Below, piece by piece: positions 1-7,677 of a DNA stretch of 64,000 nucleotides. The stretch's first letter is position 1, and every line of letters begins with the position of its first letter. Made by a program: the position numbers and the translations under genes. The notes beneath the pieces are model-generated. The model had not been told where the DNA came from. It searched no databases and saw only the letters and a program-made list of their open reading frames with translations. Origin of the DNA: DATATB01 sp036268995 (GTDB lineage Bacteria; Planctomycetota; Planctomycetia; Pirellulales; PNKZ01); contig DATATB010000187.1 in the NCBI GenBank assembly GCA_036268995.1, positions 6,929 through 70,928 of the forward strand, written 5' to 3'.

Positions 1-129
1 GATTTCCTGGACGCTCTGCTGCGACACCAGCGCCTGCGTAGCCGCTTTGGCGGCGGCGGCGCTGCACGCACCGGTGGTGAAGCCGGAGCGCAGACCGCGT
101 TCAGGTTTTTTTCCCTCCCCAACGCTCAT
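1..129 (-). CDS. cbiD: Cobalt-precorrin-5B C1-methyltransferase CbiD, 5' part only
   Basis: The first 43 codons of a gene that leaves the window at its left edge. The frame reads MSVGEGKKPERG and then LRSGFTTGACSAAAAK, which is the conserved N-terminus of CbiD, the SAM-dependent enzyme that methylates C1 and removes the C5 two-carbon fragment in the early-cobalt corrin pathway. The ATG at 129 lies inside the end of bluB, so the two genes overlap by 29 nt in different frames. This suggests translational coupling in the cobalamin operon. I see no strong Shine-Dalgarno site. The family call rests only on the N-terminal motif but the match is specific. Everything after residue 43 is outside the window. 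Confidence 0.85.
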   Translation of the reverse strand, partial: MSVGEGKKPERGLRSGFTTGACSAAAAKAATQALVSQQSVQEI

Positions 130-724
130 AAAACACCAGTTCGTCCAGCCGCAGCCGCTCGCGCCAGCCCACCCGCTCGAGCATCGGCTGCTCGTCGAAC
201 TCCTGCGGATAGCCAACGCACAAGTACGCCACTGGCAGCACCGCCTCGGGCAAGGCCAGCAACCGGCAAAGCCGCTCGGGCTCGAGAATGCTGACCCAGC
301 CCACGCCCACGCCTTCGGCCCGAGCCGCCAGCCACAGATTCTGCACCGCACAGCACGTGCTGTACACATCCGTATCGAAGATCGTGTTGCGTCCCAGCAC
401 CTGGCCGCCGCGTGAGCGGTCGCAGGTGACGCACAAGTTTAACGCCGATTCGAGGATCCCTTCCAGCTTGAGCGAGTCGTAAAGCTGCCGGCGGGCACCC
501 GAATAGCTTTCGGCCGCAGCCCGAGTTGCCTCGTCGAACATGGCCCGCACCTGCTCGCGCGTCTCGCGCTGGCGGATTAAAATAAAATTCCAGGGCTGCA
601 TGAAACCGACCGAGCCAGCATGATGCGCCGCATCCAGCATCCGCGCCAGCACGTCATCCGGCACCGGATCGCTGCGAAAGCGCCGCACGTCCCGCCGCGT
701 GTAAATGGCTTCGTACAAGTCCAT
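101..724 (-). CDS. bluB: 5,6-dimethylbenzimidazole synthase BluB
   Basis: A nitroreductase-fold flavoenzyme of 207 residues that cleaves FMNH2 with O2 to give dimethylbenzimidazole, the lower ligand of B12. The frame opens with MDLYEAIYTRRDVRRF, typical for BluB, followed by GSVGFMQPWNFILI and the late GVGVGWVSIL segment of the family. An upstream TTG at 838 would add 38 residues, but these are translated from a heptad repeat and do not look like protein, so I use the ATG at 724. Its 3' end overlaps cbiD. Placement beside cobT fits, because CobT activates the product. The enzyme is oxygen-dependent although the corrin genes around it are of the anaerobic type. Confidence 0.92.
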   Translation of the reverse strand: MDLYEAIYTRRDVRRFRSDPVPDDVLARMLDAAHHAGSVGFMQPWNFILIRQRETREQVRAMFDEATRAAAESYSGARRQLYDSLKLEGILESALNLCVTCDRSRGGQVLGRNTIFDTDVYSTCCAVQNLWLAARAEGVGVGWVSILEPERLCRLLALPEAVLPVAYLCVGYPQEFDEQPMLERVGWRERLRLDELVFYERWGGKKT

Positions 725-737
725 GCAGCAACTCAAA

Positions 738-800
738 ATTGTCCGTTGTCCGTTGTCCGTTGTCAGTGGCAACGGGCAACGGGCAACTGACCACGGACTA
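738..800. repeat. Heptad-phase tandem repeat between bluB and the ferredoxin gene
   Basis: The stretch is built from 7-bp units: three near copies of tccgttg, a transition, then copies of caacggg and related units, so the second half is roughly the reverse complement of the first. A related array lies at 38588-38640. It resembles the short tandemly repeated heptanucleotides known from cyanobacteria in style, but I cannot tell whether it is homologous. It separates bluB from the preceding gene in an operon where other junctions overlap. Confidence 0.7.
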
Positions 801-1115
801 CTTGTTTTCGCCCGCTTGATGAAACACGTGATCTTCAACCACGCGTCCTTGCTTTAAGTGTTCGTCCAGGATGCGGTCGAGGACTTCGGGCGTGACGTGC
901 TGATACCAGGTTCCGTCCGGGTGTACGACGACGATCGGCCCGCCCTGGCAGATGGCAAAGCAACTGCACCGCGTCCGCTTGACCCGGCACTCGTCGGCGT
1001 CCAGCCCATGTTCTTTGAGCTTCTCGCCCAGCGAAGCGAACAAGGCATCGCTCTCGCCCTCCTGCGTGCAACGCGGCCCCGTGCAAACCAACATATGCCA
1101 TCGATACGGTTTCAT
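798..1115 (-). CDS. Thioredoxin-like 2Fe-2S ferredoxin of the cobalamin operon
   Basis: A 105-residue protein with cysteines at 11, 16, 43, 50, 52 and 56, ending in the segment HPDGTWYQHV. That segment recurs in the C-terminal domain of the cbiX product in this operon (YPDGIWYRGV), so the two are paralogous. The family is the thioredoxin-fold 2Fe-2S ferredoxins found in cobalt and cobalamin clusters. A role as electron donor or Fe-S partner for a reductive corrin step is inference. It starts at ATG 1115, 7 nt after the cbiC stop, with GGGAG about 12 nt upstream inside the end of cbiC. Confidence 0.85.
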   Translation of the reverse strand: MKPYRWHMLVCTGPRCTQEGESDALFASLGEKLKEHGLDADECRVKRTRCSCFAICQGGPIVVVHPDGTWYQHVTPEVLDRILDEHLKQGRVVEDHVFHQAGENK

Positions 1116-1122
1116 CAGTTTT

Positions 1123-1740
1123 TCATACTCCCGCTAAGCGAATGAGTGCGTTCATCATCGACACGGCCACCGGCGTGCCCCCTTTGCGGCCCAGCGCCGT
1201 GATGAAGGGCAGCGAGCTGGCCGCCAATTCGTCCTTGCTTTCGACGGCCGAAACAAAGCCGACCGGCACGCCGATCACCAATGCCGGCCGGGCCGTGTCG
1301 GCCAGTTGAATTAGCTCCAACAGGGCCGTCGGCGCATTGCCAATGGCGTAAATCGCGCCGGGCACGCGCTCGGCCGCTTTGCGCATGGACATGATCGCCC
1401 GGGTCAACCCCGCCTGTCGGGCCTGGGCCGCCACGTCGTCGTCACCGATGAAGCACAGCACCTCGCCGCCGAACTTTTTCAGCCCCGGCTTGTTGATGCC
1501 CGCCTGCACCATCTGCACGTCGGCCACCACGCTCGCGCCGGCCCGAATGGCCTCGATCCCCGAGCGGATGGCGCCGGGAGCAAAGCGGATGTTGCGGGCG
1601 AATTCGAAATCGGCCGTGGAATGGATGGCCCGCTGCACGATGGCGAACTCGTCGCTCGTAAACGGGTGCGGCCCCATTTCACTTTCGATGATCCGAAAGC
1701 TCTCGGCCTCGATCGCCTCGGGATTGAGAATGCGATTCAT
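1123..1740 (-). CDS. cbiC: Precorrin-8X / cobalt-precorrin-8 methylmutase
   Basis: A 205-residue protein of normal length for CbiC/CobH. It moves the methyl group from C11 to C12 to give cobyrinate or hydrogenobyrinate. The catalytic histidine is probably His40 in the conserved segment IHSTADFEF. Further family marks are the ADVQMVQAGI stretch, the IGNAPTALLEL stretch and the GVPVGFVSAVESK segment near the C-terminus. The ATG at 1740 overlaps the stop of the DUF3209 gene by 4 nt. Together with CbiX and CbiD it points to the early-cobalt branch, so the substrate is probably cobalt-precorrin-8. Confidence 0.95.
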   Translation of the reverse strand: MNRILNPEAIEAESFRIIESEMGPHPFTSDEFAIVQRAIHSTADFEFARNIRFAPGAIRSGIEAIRAGASVVADVQMVQAGINKPGLKKFGGEVLCFIGDDDVAAQARQAGLTRAIMSMRKAAERVPGAIYAIGNAPTALLELIQLADTARPALVIGVPVGFVSAVESKDELAASSLPFITALGRKGGTPVAVSMMNALIRLAGV

Positions 1741-2207
1741 GCCTTGGGCCCCTTGCCATGCTTATGGTCGTGGTCATGGTCGTGGTCATGGTCATGATCA
1801 TGGTCATGATCATGCTCGTGCTTTCCCGCCTGCCCGGGCGCGGGAAAGATTTCGTGTACCAGGTCGTGCATCTCGTCCAGGTCGCGATACAGGCGCGTGG
1901 TGCTTTCCAACTGATTGCGCAAGTCGAGCTCGACCTTCTTCGTAAGCACGACCAGTGCCCGCAGGTAGCCCAACTGCGGATCGTTGGCGGCCGTGCGAGC
2001 CACGCGTTCTTCCAGCTCGACCAGCGCCGACTCGTAGCCCGACTTGATCTCGGCGAAGTTCGTCGCCGCGACCAGCGCTTCGAGCGTCGGCGACGGCTTG
2101 TCGCCCTGGTTCAGCTCGGCCAACTCGTGCTGCCGCTCGGCTTCGTCGTCAATCCCCAAGACCCGCATCAACCCCAGCCGCAGCGCGGCAATTTCATGGC
2201 ATGCCAT
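1737..2207 (-). CDS. DUF3209 protein with a His-Asp metal-binding tail
   Basis: A 156-residue protein starting MACHEIAALRLGLMRVLGIDDEAE, which I recognise as DUF3209, a small helical family in cobalamin clusters of haloarchaea and some bacteria. The body is helical and rich in Glu and Leu. The last 30 residues are an alternating His-Asp tract followed by a basic end (KHGKGPKA). Such tails bind Co or Ni in known metallochaperones. Position directly downstream of cbiX suggests storage or delivery of cobalt to the chelatase, which is inference. The His-Asp tract is encoded by a hexanucleotide microsatellite, so its length could vary between strains. Confidence 0.8.
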   Translation of the reverse strand: MACHEIAALRLGLMRVLGIDDEAERQHELAELNQGDKPSPTLEALVAATNFAEIKSGYESALVELEERVARTAANDPQLGYLRALVVLTKKVELDLRNQLESTTRLYRDLDEMHDLVHEIFPAPGQAGKHEHDHDHDHDHDHDHDHDHKHGKGPKA

Positions 2208-2268
2208 TCAAGATAGTTCCTTATATCAACCGTCTACGAGAACCGACAAAGGAAGGGAGAAGAGAATT

Positions 2269-2400
2269 GACCACGGATTTCACGGATAACACTGATAAAT
2301 GCAGGAATAGGAAAAACGGAAGTTGGCATCAGCCTTTCCAAGCCCTCTGCTGCCTTACGGTATTCATTTTTTATCCGTGTCATCCGCGAAATCCGTGGTC
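2269..2400. repeat. CCACGGAT-type dispersed inverted repeat, copy 1
   Basis: The arms are 2269-2297 (gaccacggatttcacggata...) and 2371-2400 (...gaaatccgtggtc), imperfectly complementary, around a central segment of about 70 nt. The same element occurs at 59544-59634. It fills most of the 216-nt gap between cbiX and the DUF3209 gene, so the operon transcript must read through it. I see no coding region in the gap. Confidence 0.75.
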
Positions 2401-2423
2401 AAATCTTCTTCAAAAAATGCTTA

Positions 2424-3611
2424 CTACTGCATGATCGTGTCCACCAGCCGGGCGACGAGGCGGTCGGAGAGCAGGTGCTCGTTGACGATCTCGCTGGCAT
2501 CAGTGGCTTGCACGCCGCGATACCAGATGCCGTCGGGATAGACAGCCATGGTCGGCCCCTCGCCGCAGCGCCCCATGCAACTGGTGATCGTCAGCCGGAT
2601 GTCGCGCTGCCGGCCGGCGTCTTTCACCAGCCGCCGCAGGGACTCGATCAGCGCGATGCTGCCGCGCGCCGCGCAATCGACGTTGCCGCAGACCAGCACG
2701 TGTTTGGCGAGCGGCCGATGGGCGTGTACGTGCGGCGCGGCCTGCGAATGCGTGAAGCTGTGCCGCAGGCTCCAGAGCATGGCCCGCAGGCCGCCGACCT
2801 GTTCGGCCCGGCCGGGCAGCGGCGTGCGATACTGGCAATGGTCGCAGGCCAGCGGCAGTTGCAAGCCGGTCGTCTCGGCGATTCGCTCGTCCATCACGCG
2901 CATCAGCCGCTCGTGAACCCCCAGGCCGCCGGCCACGCCGGTCTGAATCCACGCATAGCGCGCGGCAAACGCGGCCGCCTGCTCCTCGATCTGCCGCAGC
3001 AGCCGCCCGCCAAAGAGGAAGTACGGCAGCACGAGCAGCCGCTCGGGCCGGCTGCGGGCCGCCAGCTCCAGCGTCTCGGCAAAGCGCGGCCGGGTGATGC
3101 CGACAAACGCCGGCAGCACCCAGCCAAACGGCCGGGCTTCGCCCACCAGCCGCGCGAGTTTGCAAAAGTCGCCGTTAGCGTCCGGATCGCTCGAGCCGCG
3201 GCCGACGACGATCACGGCCGTTCGCTTGGCGTTTTCGTCATCGATCGGCATGGCTTCGGCCGCCCGCTCGAGCAGCAACTCCACCAGTTCCGCATGCACG
3301 CCCAGCGCCCGCGTCGAGTTGAAGGCCATTTCCGGCCGATGCCGACGAGCGGCGGCCAGCGCGAGCGGAATGTCGTTCTTCACATGGCCGGCGGCAAACA
3401 GAAATAGCGGCAGCAGCGTCACGCCAGCCGCCGATTGCGGCACGCTTTCCAAAGCTTCGGCAAGCGAAGGCCGGGCCAGCTCGATGTAGCCATGGCGCAG
3501 CTCCAGCTCGGGCCGCCGCGCCTGGTAGCGAGCCACAAGCTGCTCGAACTCATCGTTGGCGGCAGCCTCGCGGCTGCCATGACCAACGACCAGCACGATC
3601 CTGCGTTCCAT
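2424..3611 (-). CDS. cbiX: Sirohydrochlorin cobaltochelatase CbiX fused to a 2Fe-2S ferredoxin domain
   Basis: A 395-residue protein. Residues 1-120 form the first CbiX lobe (VVGHGSREAAANDEF, then LLPLFLFAAGHVKNDIP). Residues 130-240 form a second lobe (VVGRGSSDPDANGDF, LPYFLFGGRLL), so this is a long two-lobed chelatase. A His-rich linker (HSQAAPHVHAHRP) leads to a thioredoxin-like 2Fe-2S domain with CGNVDC and CMGRCGEGP. It inserts Co2+ into sirohydrochlorin at the start of the anaerobic route. I choose ATG 3611 because GGAG lies 7 nt before it. A TTG at 3623 is the alternative. The ferredoxin domain is a paralogue of the separate small protein at 798-1115. Confidence 0.93.
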   Translation of the reverse strand: MERRIVLVVGHGSREAAANDEFEQLVARYQARRPELELRHGYIELARPSLAEALESVPQSAAGVTLLPLFLFAAGHVKNDIPLALAAARRHRPEMAFNSTRALGVHAELVELLLERAAEAMPIDDENAKRTAVIVVGRGSSDPDANGDFCKLARLVGEARPFGWVLPAFVGITRPRFAETLELAARSRPERLLVLPYFLFGGRLLRQIEEQAAAFAARYAWIQTGVAGGLGVHERLMRVMDERIAETTGLQLPLACDHCQYRTPLPGRAEQVGGLRAMLWSLRHSFTHSQAAPHVHAHRPLAKHVLVCGNVDCAARGSIALIESLRRLVKDAGRQRDIRLTITSCMGRCGEGPTMAVYPDGIWYRGVQATDASEIVNEHLLSDRLVARLVDTIMQ

Positions 3612-3639
3612 GACCGACTCCAAAGGTTACGATCCGCCT

Positions 3640-3717
3640 GTAGCGGAATTCGTGAGAATTCCGTCGTCGTGCGGACGATTTTTATCTGCCAGGCGGAAGT
3701 CTCACGACTTCCGCTAC
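3640..3717. repeat. TAGCGGAA-type palindromic repeat pair
   Basis: Two inverted units face each other: 3640-3663 (gtagcggaattcgtgagaat...) and 3694-3717 (cggaagtctcacgacttccg...). More copies are at 19560-19703 and 24384-24407. It sits between cbiX and the small membrane gene. It looks like a REP-type element: each unit can also fold on itself around GTGAGA. Confidence 0.8.
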
Positions 3718-3720
3718 CAA

Positions 3721-3858
3721 TTACTGCCGGGGCACATCGCCGGCGACTTTATGCAATAGCGCGGCCATCAGCCGCCAGCCGGCCCAGATGCCTAGGGCAA
3801 ATTGTCCCGCGTAGATCGGCGCGAAGGCCGGTTCGAAATGATGGGCCAAGAGCGTCAT
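3721..3858 (-). CDS. Small one-helix membrane protein B of the cobalamin operon (45 aa)
   Basis: An unrecognised 45-residue protein: MTLLAHHFEPAFAPIYAGQ, then a hydrophobic helix of about 20 residues with Trp and Gly (FALGIWAGWRLMAALL), then HKVAGDVPRQ. AAAGGAGG lies 5 nt before the ATG, the strongest ribosome site in this operon. Its start overlaps the stop of the upstream small gene (ATGA), so the two should be made together. N-terminal His6, His7 and Glu9 could face metal. It lies between cbiA and cbiX. A link to cobalt uptake or membrane anchoring is only a guess. It is not CbtB, which has a different His motif. Confidence 0.75.
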   Translation of the reverse strand: MTLLAHHFEPAFAPIYAGQFALGIWAGWRLMAALLHKVAGDVPRQ

Positions 3859-3986
3859 GCTTGCCTCCTTTCAACCCGGATGAACCGCGCCAGCTTCAAC
3901 ACCCCGCCGACGCAGGCGCCGACCACGAACAGCAGGAGCATCTGATAGACCTCCTCCTCCGGCAGCATCGCGTGCATCCAATCCAT
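3855..3986 (-). CDS. Small one-helix membrane protein A of the cobalamin operon (43 aa)
   Basis: An unrecognised 43-residue protein starting MDWMHAMLPEEEVYQM, followed by a hydrophobic helix (LLLFVVGACVGGVLKL) and a basic end (ARFIRVERRQA). The positive C-terminus suggests the N-terminus faces out. GGAGG lies 8 nt before the ATG at 3986. The frame is open further upstream to 4166, but those residues are the antisense-like overlap with cbiA, so the short form is preferred. It overlaps the 3' end of cbiA by about 116 nt in another frame, and its stop overlaps the start of the next small gene by 4 nt. Confidence 0.7.
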   Translation of the reverse strand: MDWMHAMLPEEEVYQMLLLFVVGACVGGVLKLARFIRVERRQA

Positions 3987-5268
3987 TTCGTTTCCCTCCA
4001 GAAAAACTTGCCGCCGCCTGCACGAACCGCCGTGCCAGCCAGGGGCAAGCATGAAAGTGAACATGAACATATGAAGCGTGAATCTGCCCGGCCGCGTACC
4101 CCTCGGGCCGCGCGCTGCCCGTGCGGCGGCGTCGGGCCGTGACGGCGGGTGCCAGTCCCTCGCCATCCCAACTGGAATAATGAAACTCGTGCCCGCGCAC
4201 GGTTTCGCCCGGCCTCAGCAAATAGGACCCGGCGCCTTCGGCTTCGCAATAGCCGAAGTTCTGCAAGCGGTCGTGCATGGCCACGCGGCCGGAAATCAGT
4301 CCGATCATCGCCAGGTACATCAGCCCGCCGCACTCGGCATAAATCGGCAACTCGCGAAGCTGCTCGGCCAGTTCGCCGCCGCGCAGCCGCTCTTCGAACA
4401 GCTCGGGGAAGCCGCCGCCGAAGTACACCGCGCCCACATCGGCTGGCAGTTGCCGATCATTGAGCGGGCTGAAGAACACCAATTCGGCCCCGCAAGCGCG
4501 GAGCAGATCAAAATTGTCTTCGTAATAAAAGCAAAACGCCTCGTCGCGCGCAACTGCAATGCGGCAGACCGGCGGTTGGATCGTGAGCGGTTTGGGCAAC
4601 GGCAAATCGGGCGCGCTGCCGGCCAGTTCGAGCACGGCATCTAAATTGACCGACCGCTCCAGATGTTCGATCAGCCGGCCGCTCAGCTCCTCGACGCGCT
4701 CGCGCTGATGAGCGGGAACCAGCCCCAAATGCCGCTCGGGCAGGCGCAGCGTTTCGTCCTTGGGCAAATAGCCGAGCACGCGCACGCGTGTGTGACGCTC
4801 GATGGCTCGGCACAGCAGTTGATAATGACTGTCGCCGCTGACGCGGTTGAGGATCACGCCGGCCACGTTCACGCCGCGCTCGAGCGTGGCAAACCCGCGC
4901 ACGATGGCCGCCGCCGAATCGGCCATGCCCGCCGCGTCGACCACGAGCACCACGGGCGTCTTCAACAGCCGGGCCAGTTCGGCCGTGCTGCCGGGGCCGT
5001 CGTAGAGGCCCATCACGCCCTCAATGATTGAAATATCGGACGGCCGCGCGGCCAGCCGGCGGATGGTGGGCTTCGGTAGCATCCACAGGTCAAGATTTCG
5101 CGAGGCCACGCCCGTGACCGCCGTGTGCCAGGTGGGATCGATATAATCCGGCCCAGCCTTGAAAGGCTGCACGTGCAGACCGCGGCGCGCCAGTGCGGCC
5201 ATCAAGCCGACGGCCAGCGTGGTCTTGCCCGCCCCGCTGTGCGTGCCGGCGACTACCAGGCGTGCCAT
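3871..5268 (-). CDS. cbiA: Cobyrinate a,c-diamide synthase CbiA
   Basis: An ATP- and glutamine-dependent amidase of 465 residues that amidates side chains a and c. The N-terminal domain has the P-loop AGTHSGAGKTT (residues 7-17) and the segment PFKAGPDYIDP. The C-terminal glutaminase domain has the nucleophile Cys313 in YAECGGLMYL, and GHEFHYS at about 359. The family C-terminus HASYVHVHFHACPWLARRFV is complete at about residue 415. The remaining 45 residues (Gly- and Arg-rich) overlap the next gene and do not look like family sequence, so the frame may have lost its natural stop through an indel. The ATG at 5268 overlaps cbiB by 16 nt. Confidence 0.93.
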   Translation of the reverse strand: MARLVVAGTHSGAGKTTLAVGLMAALARRGLHVQPFKAGPDYIDPTWHTAVTGVASRNLDLWMLPKPTIRRLAARPSDISIIEGVMGLYDGPGSTAELARLLKTPVVLVVDAAGMADSAAAIVRGFATLERGVNVAGVILNRVSGDSHYQLLCRAIERHTRVRVLGYLPKDETLRLPERHLGLVPAHQRERVEELSGRLIEHLERSVNLDAVLELAGSAPDLPLPKPLTIQPPVCRIAVARDEAFCFYYEDNFDLLRACGAELVFFSPLNDRQLPADVGAVYFGGGFPELFEERLRGGELAEQLRELPIYAECGGLMYLAMIGLISGRVAMHDRLQNFGYCEAEGAGSYLLRPGETVRGHEFHYSSWDGEGLAPAVTARRRRTGSARPEGYAAGQIHASYVHVHFHACPWLARRFVQAAASFSGGKRNGLDARDAAGGGGLSDAPAVRGRRLRRRGVEAGAVHPG

Positions 5269-6236
5269 GCGAGCATCCTTCCTGCCAGACCGATGACGAG
5301 CGAGAGCAGCGAAACGACATACATCAGCCGGATCGTCTGCAAAATATGACGCGGCTCCAGCGGATGCCGTGCGTCGCCCAAGTGCGGGCCCGCGACCGGC
5401 TGGCCATCGTAAAAGTTCGTCCCGCCCAGTTGCACGCCGAGCGCGCCGGCCACGGCCGCTTCGGAGATGCCGGCGTTGGGGCTGGCGGTCTTCTGCCCAT
5501 CGCGCCAACTGATGCGCCAACTGCCGGCCGCATCCAGCCGGCAAACGCGCGCCGCCAGCGGAAACAACAGCCGTGCCAAGCGCGCGGGCAGGTAATTCGC
5601 CGCATCGTCCAATCGGGCCGAAGCCCAGCCGAAGGATCGATAGCGCACGTCGAGATGCCCCACCATTGAATCGAGTGTATTGACCGCTTTGTAAGCCAGC
5701 GCGGCCGGGGCACCGCCCAGGATCGCGAAGACCAGCGGCGCGACGACGCCGTCGACCGTGTTTTCGGCCACCGTTTCGACGGCCGCACGCACGATTTCCG
5801 GCTCGTCCAATGGCTCGGTGTCGCGGCCGACAATCGCCGCCAGGTGCGCTCGGGCTTGCGGCAAATTGCCGGCGGCCAGCGCCGTGAACACGCGGCGGCT
5901 ATGGACGTCCAGATCGCGGGCCGCCAGCGCCGTGTAGATCAGCAGTATTTCGACGAGCAAGCCCAACAGCGGGCTGAGCGATGCGGCCAGACCCACCAGC
6001 GCGACGGCCGCGGCCCACGTGCCGACGACGATCACGGCCGTGAACGCGACACCGGCCAGCTTGCCGCGGCCGGCCAAGCGCGTGATGGCCGCTTCGAGCC
6101 AATCGGCCGCTTTGCCGATCAGCCGCACGGGATGCGGTAGCCAGCGCGGATCGCCGACGAGCAGATCAGTGGCAAAGGCAGCGGTCACCGTAAACTCCAG
6201 GTCAAACGCCGACAATGCGATAAAGTTCGGCCACAT
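5253..6236 (-). CDS. cbiB: Adenosylcobinamide-phosphate synthase CbiB/CobD
   Basis: A 327-residue integral membrane protein that attaches aminopropanol or its phosphate to adenosylcobyric acid. Visible family marks are ATDLLVGDPRWLPHPVRLIG near the N-terminus, ETVAENTVDGVVAPL in the middle, the NTLDSMVGH segment, the PNAGISEAAVAGALGVQLGG motif and the RLMYVVSLL end. Several hydrophobic helices are evident (about residues 60-100, 155-175 and 300-320). The gene starts inside the end of cobQ (35-nt overlap) and ends inside the start of cbiA. The name cobD is used for this enzyme in the Pseudomonas nomenclature. Confidence 0.95.
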   Translation of the reverse strand: MWPNFIALSAFDLEFTVTAAFATDLLVGDPRWLPHPVRLIGKAADWLEAAITRLAGRGKLAGVAFTAVIVVGTWAAAVALVGLAASLSPLLGLLVEILLIYTALAARDLDVHSRRVFTALAAGNLPQARAHLAAIVGRDTEPLDEPEIVRAAVETVAENTVDGVVAPLVFAILGGAPAALAYKAVNTLDSMVGHLDVRYRSFGWASARLDDAANYLPARLARLLFPLAARVCRLDAAGSWRISWRDGQKTASPNAGISEAAVAGALGVQLGGTNFYDGQPVAGPHLGDARHPLEPRHILQTIRLMYVVSLLSLVIGLAGRMLAWHAW

Positions 6237-7677
6237 CGATTGCTTCCCTCACCGCCGAGGCCAACAGGTCGAACCGGTTTCCATTCGCGGCAGCCGGCGG
6301 TTCGGCTTCCGGTGGCTTCAAATCGGGCCGCAAGCGAGCGAGCCACCAACGGCGAAAGGCTTCGTTGTCAAACAGTCCGTGCAGATAGGTGCCCCATACG
6401 CGGCCGTCGGGCGCCGCCACGCCGTCGTAACCGTCGGCCGGCAGGCCATGCCGATCGTGAATGCGAAACAGCGGCAGCGCACCTTCCGGCCCCTGCGTGC
6501 AGCCCATGTGAATTTCGTAGCCCTGCACCGTCGCTCCGCTGGCCAGGTGCACGCCGCGGACGCGGGCCGTTTCCTTCGTGCGATTGAACACGGTGGAACA
6601 CTCCAGCAGCCCCAGCCCGAGCACCTGGTCCGCGGCGCTCTCCACGTGATCGGGGTCGAGCACCGCGCGGCCCAACATCTGAAAGCCGCCGCAGATGCCG
6701 ACAATCTCCACGCCCGCGCCCCGAGCTGCGTGCAGCCAGCGGTCGAAGCCACGCTCGCGCAGCAGTTGCAAGTCGGCCGCCGTGCTCTTGGTGCCCGGCA
6801 GAATGACCGCGTCGGGCATGTCGGCCGGCGGTTTGTCCACGTAGCGCACCGCATCGCCCAGCGCGTCGAAGTCGGTGAAGTTGGCCATCCGCGCGTGGCA
6901 TATCACGTCGATCCGCACGCCGCGCCGGCGATCGCGCCGCCGCCCTGGCTCTTCGCGCAGCGTGTCTTCTTCGGCGATGCGCAGATCGTGCAGGTAGGGG
7001 ATCACGCCCAGCACGCGACGCGCGAGCCGCTGTTCGATGAACGCCAGTCCCGGGGCGAGAATGTCGAGGTCGCCGCGAAACTTGTTGATCAGCAGCCCGC
7101 GCACGCGAGCCCGCTCGTCCGGATCGAGCAGCTCGAACGTGCCCAACAGTTGAGCGAAGACGCCGCCCTTGTCGATGTCGCCCACCAGGATCACGGGCGA
7201 GTCGGCCAGGGCGGCAGTCCGCATGTTGACGATGTCATGGGCCTTGAGGTTGATCTCGGCGGGGCTGCCGGCCCCCTCGATCACGACGATGTCGTTGTCG
7301 GCCATCACTTGCTGGAGCGCCTGCTCGACGACCGGCAGCAGCGAGAGCTTGTAGCCTTGATACTGTTTGGCCGTCATTGTGCCGACCGCGCGGCCCATGA
7401 CGACGACCTGCGAGCCCGTGTCGCTCGAGGGCTTGAGCAGAATCGGGTTCATGGCCGTCAGCGGTTCGATGTCGCAGGCGGCGGCTTGCTCGGCCTGGGC
7501 GCGACCGATTTCGCCGCCGCACGCGCACACGGCCGCGTTGTTCGCCATGTTCTGCGATTTGAACGGCGCGACGCGATAACCGTCCTGCCGGAAGATGCGG
7601 CACAGCGCCGTGGCCAGCACGCTTTTGCCGACGTGCGAACCAGTGCCCTGCACCATGATGGCCTTAGCGCGCGGCAT
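6202..7677 (-). CDS. cobQ: Cobyric acid synthase CobQ/CbiP
   Basis: A 491-residue glutamine amidotransferase that amidates side chains b, d, e and g. The synthetase domain carries the P-loop QGTGSHVGKSVLATAL (about residues 10-25) and FKSQNMANNA. The glutaminase domain has Cys329 in VGICGGFQMLG, with YEIHMG further on and the late THLHGLFDN-like segment seen here as TYLHGLFDN. Length and motif order are normal for the family. The ATG at 7677 lies within the last codons of cobD (14-nt overlap), continuing the tightly packed operon. Confidence 0.95.
   Translation of the reverse strand: MPRAKAIMVQGTGSHVGKSVLATALCRIFRQDGYRVAPFKSQNMANNAAVCACGGEIGRAQAEQAAACDIEPLTAMNPILLKPSSDTGSQVVVMGRAVGTMTAKQYQGYKLSLLPVVEQALQQVMADNDIVVIEGAGSPAEINLKAHDIVNMRTAALADSPVILVGDIDKGGVFAQLLGTFELLDPDERARVRGLLINKFRGDLDILAPGLAFIEQRLARRVLGVIPYLHDLRIAEEDTLREEPGRRRDRRRGVRIDVICHARMANFTDFDALGDAVRYVDKPPADMPDAVILPGTKSTAADLQLLRERGFDRWLHAARGAGVEIVGICGGFQMLGRAVLDPDHVESAADQVLGLGLLECSTVFNRTKETARVRGVHLASGATVQGYEIHMGCTQGPEGALPLFRIHDRHGLPADGYDGVAAPDGRVWGTYLHGLFDNEAFRRWWLARLRPDLKPPEAEPPAAANGNRFDLLASAVREAIDVAELYRIVGV

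Noticed and set aside
47..415. Plus-strand frame at the left edge
   Set aside because: It is antisense to cbiD and bluB, both with clear family motifs.
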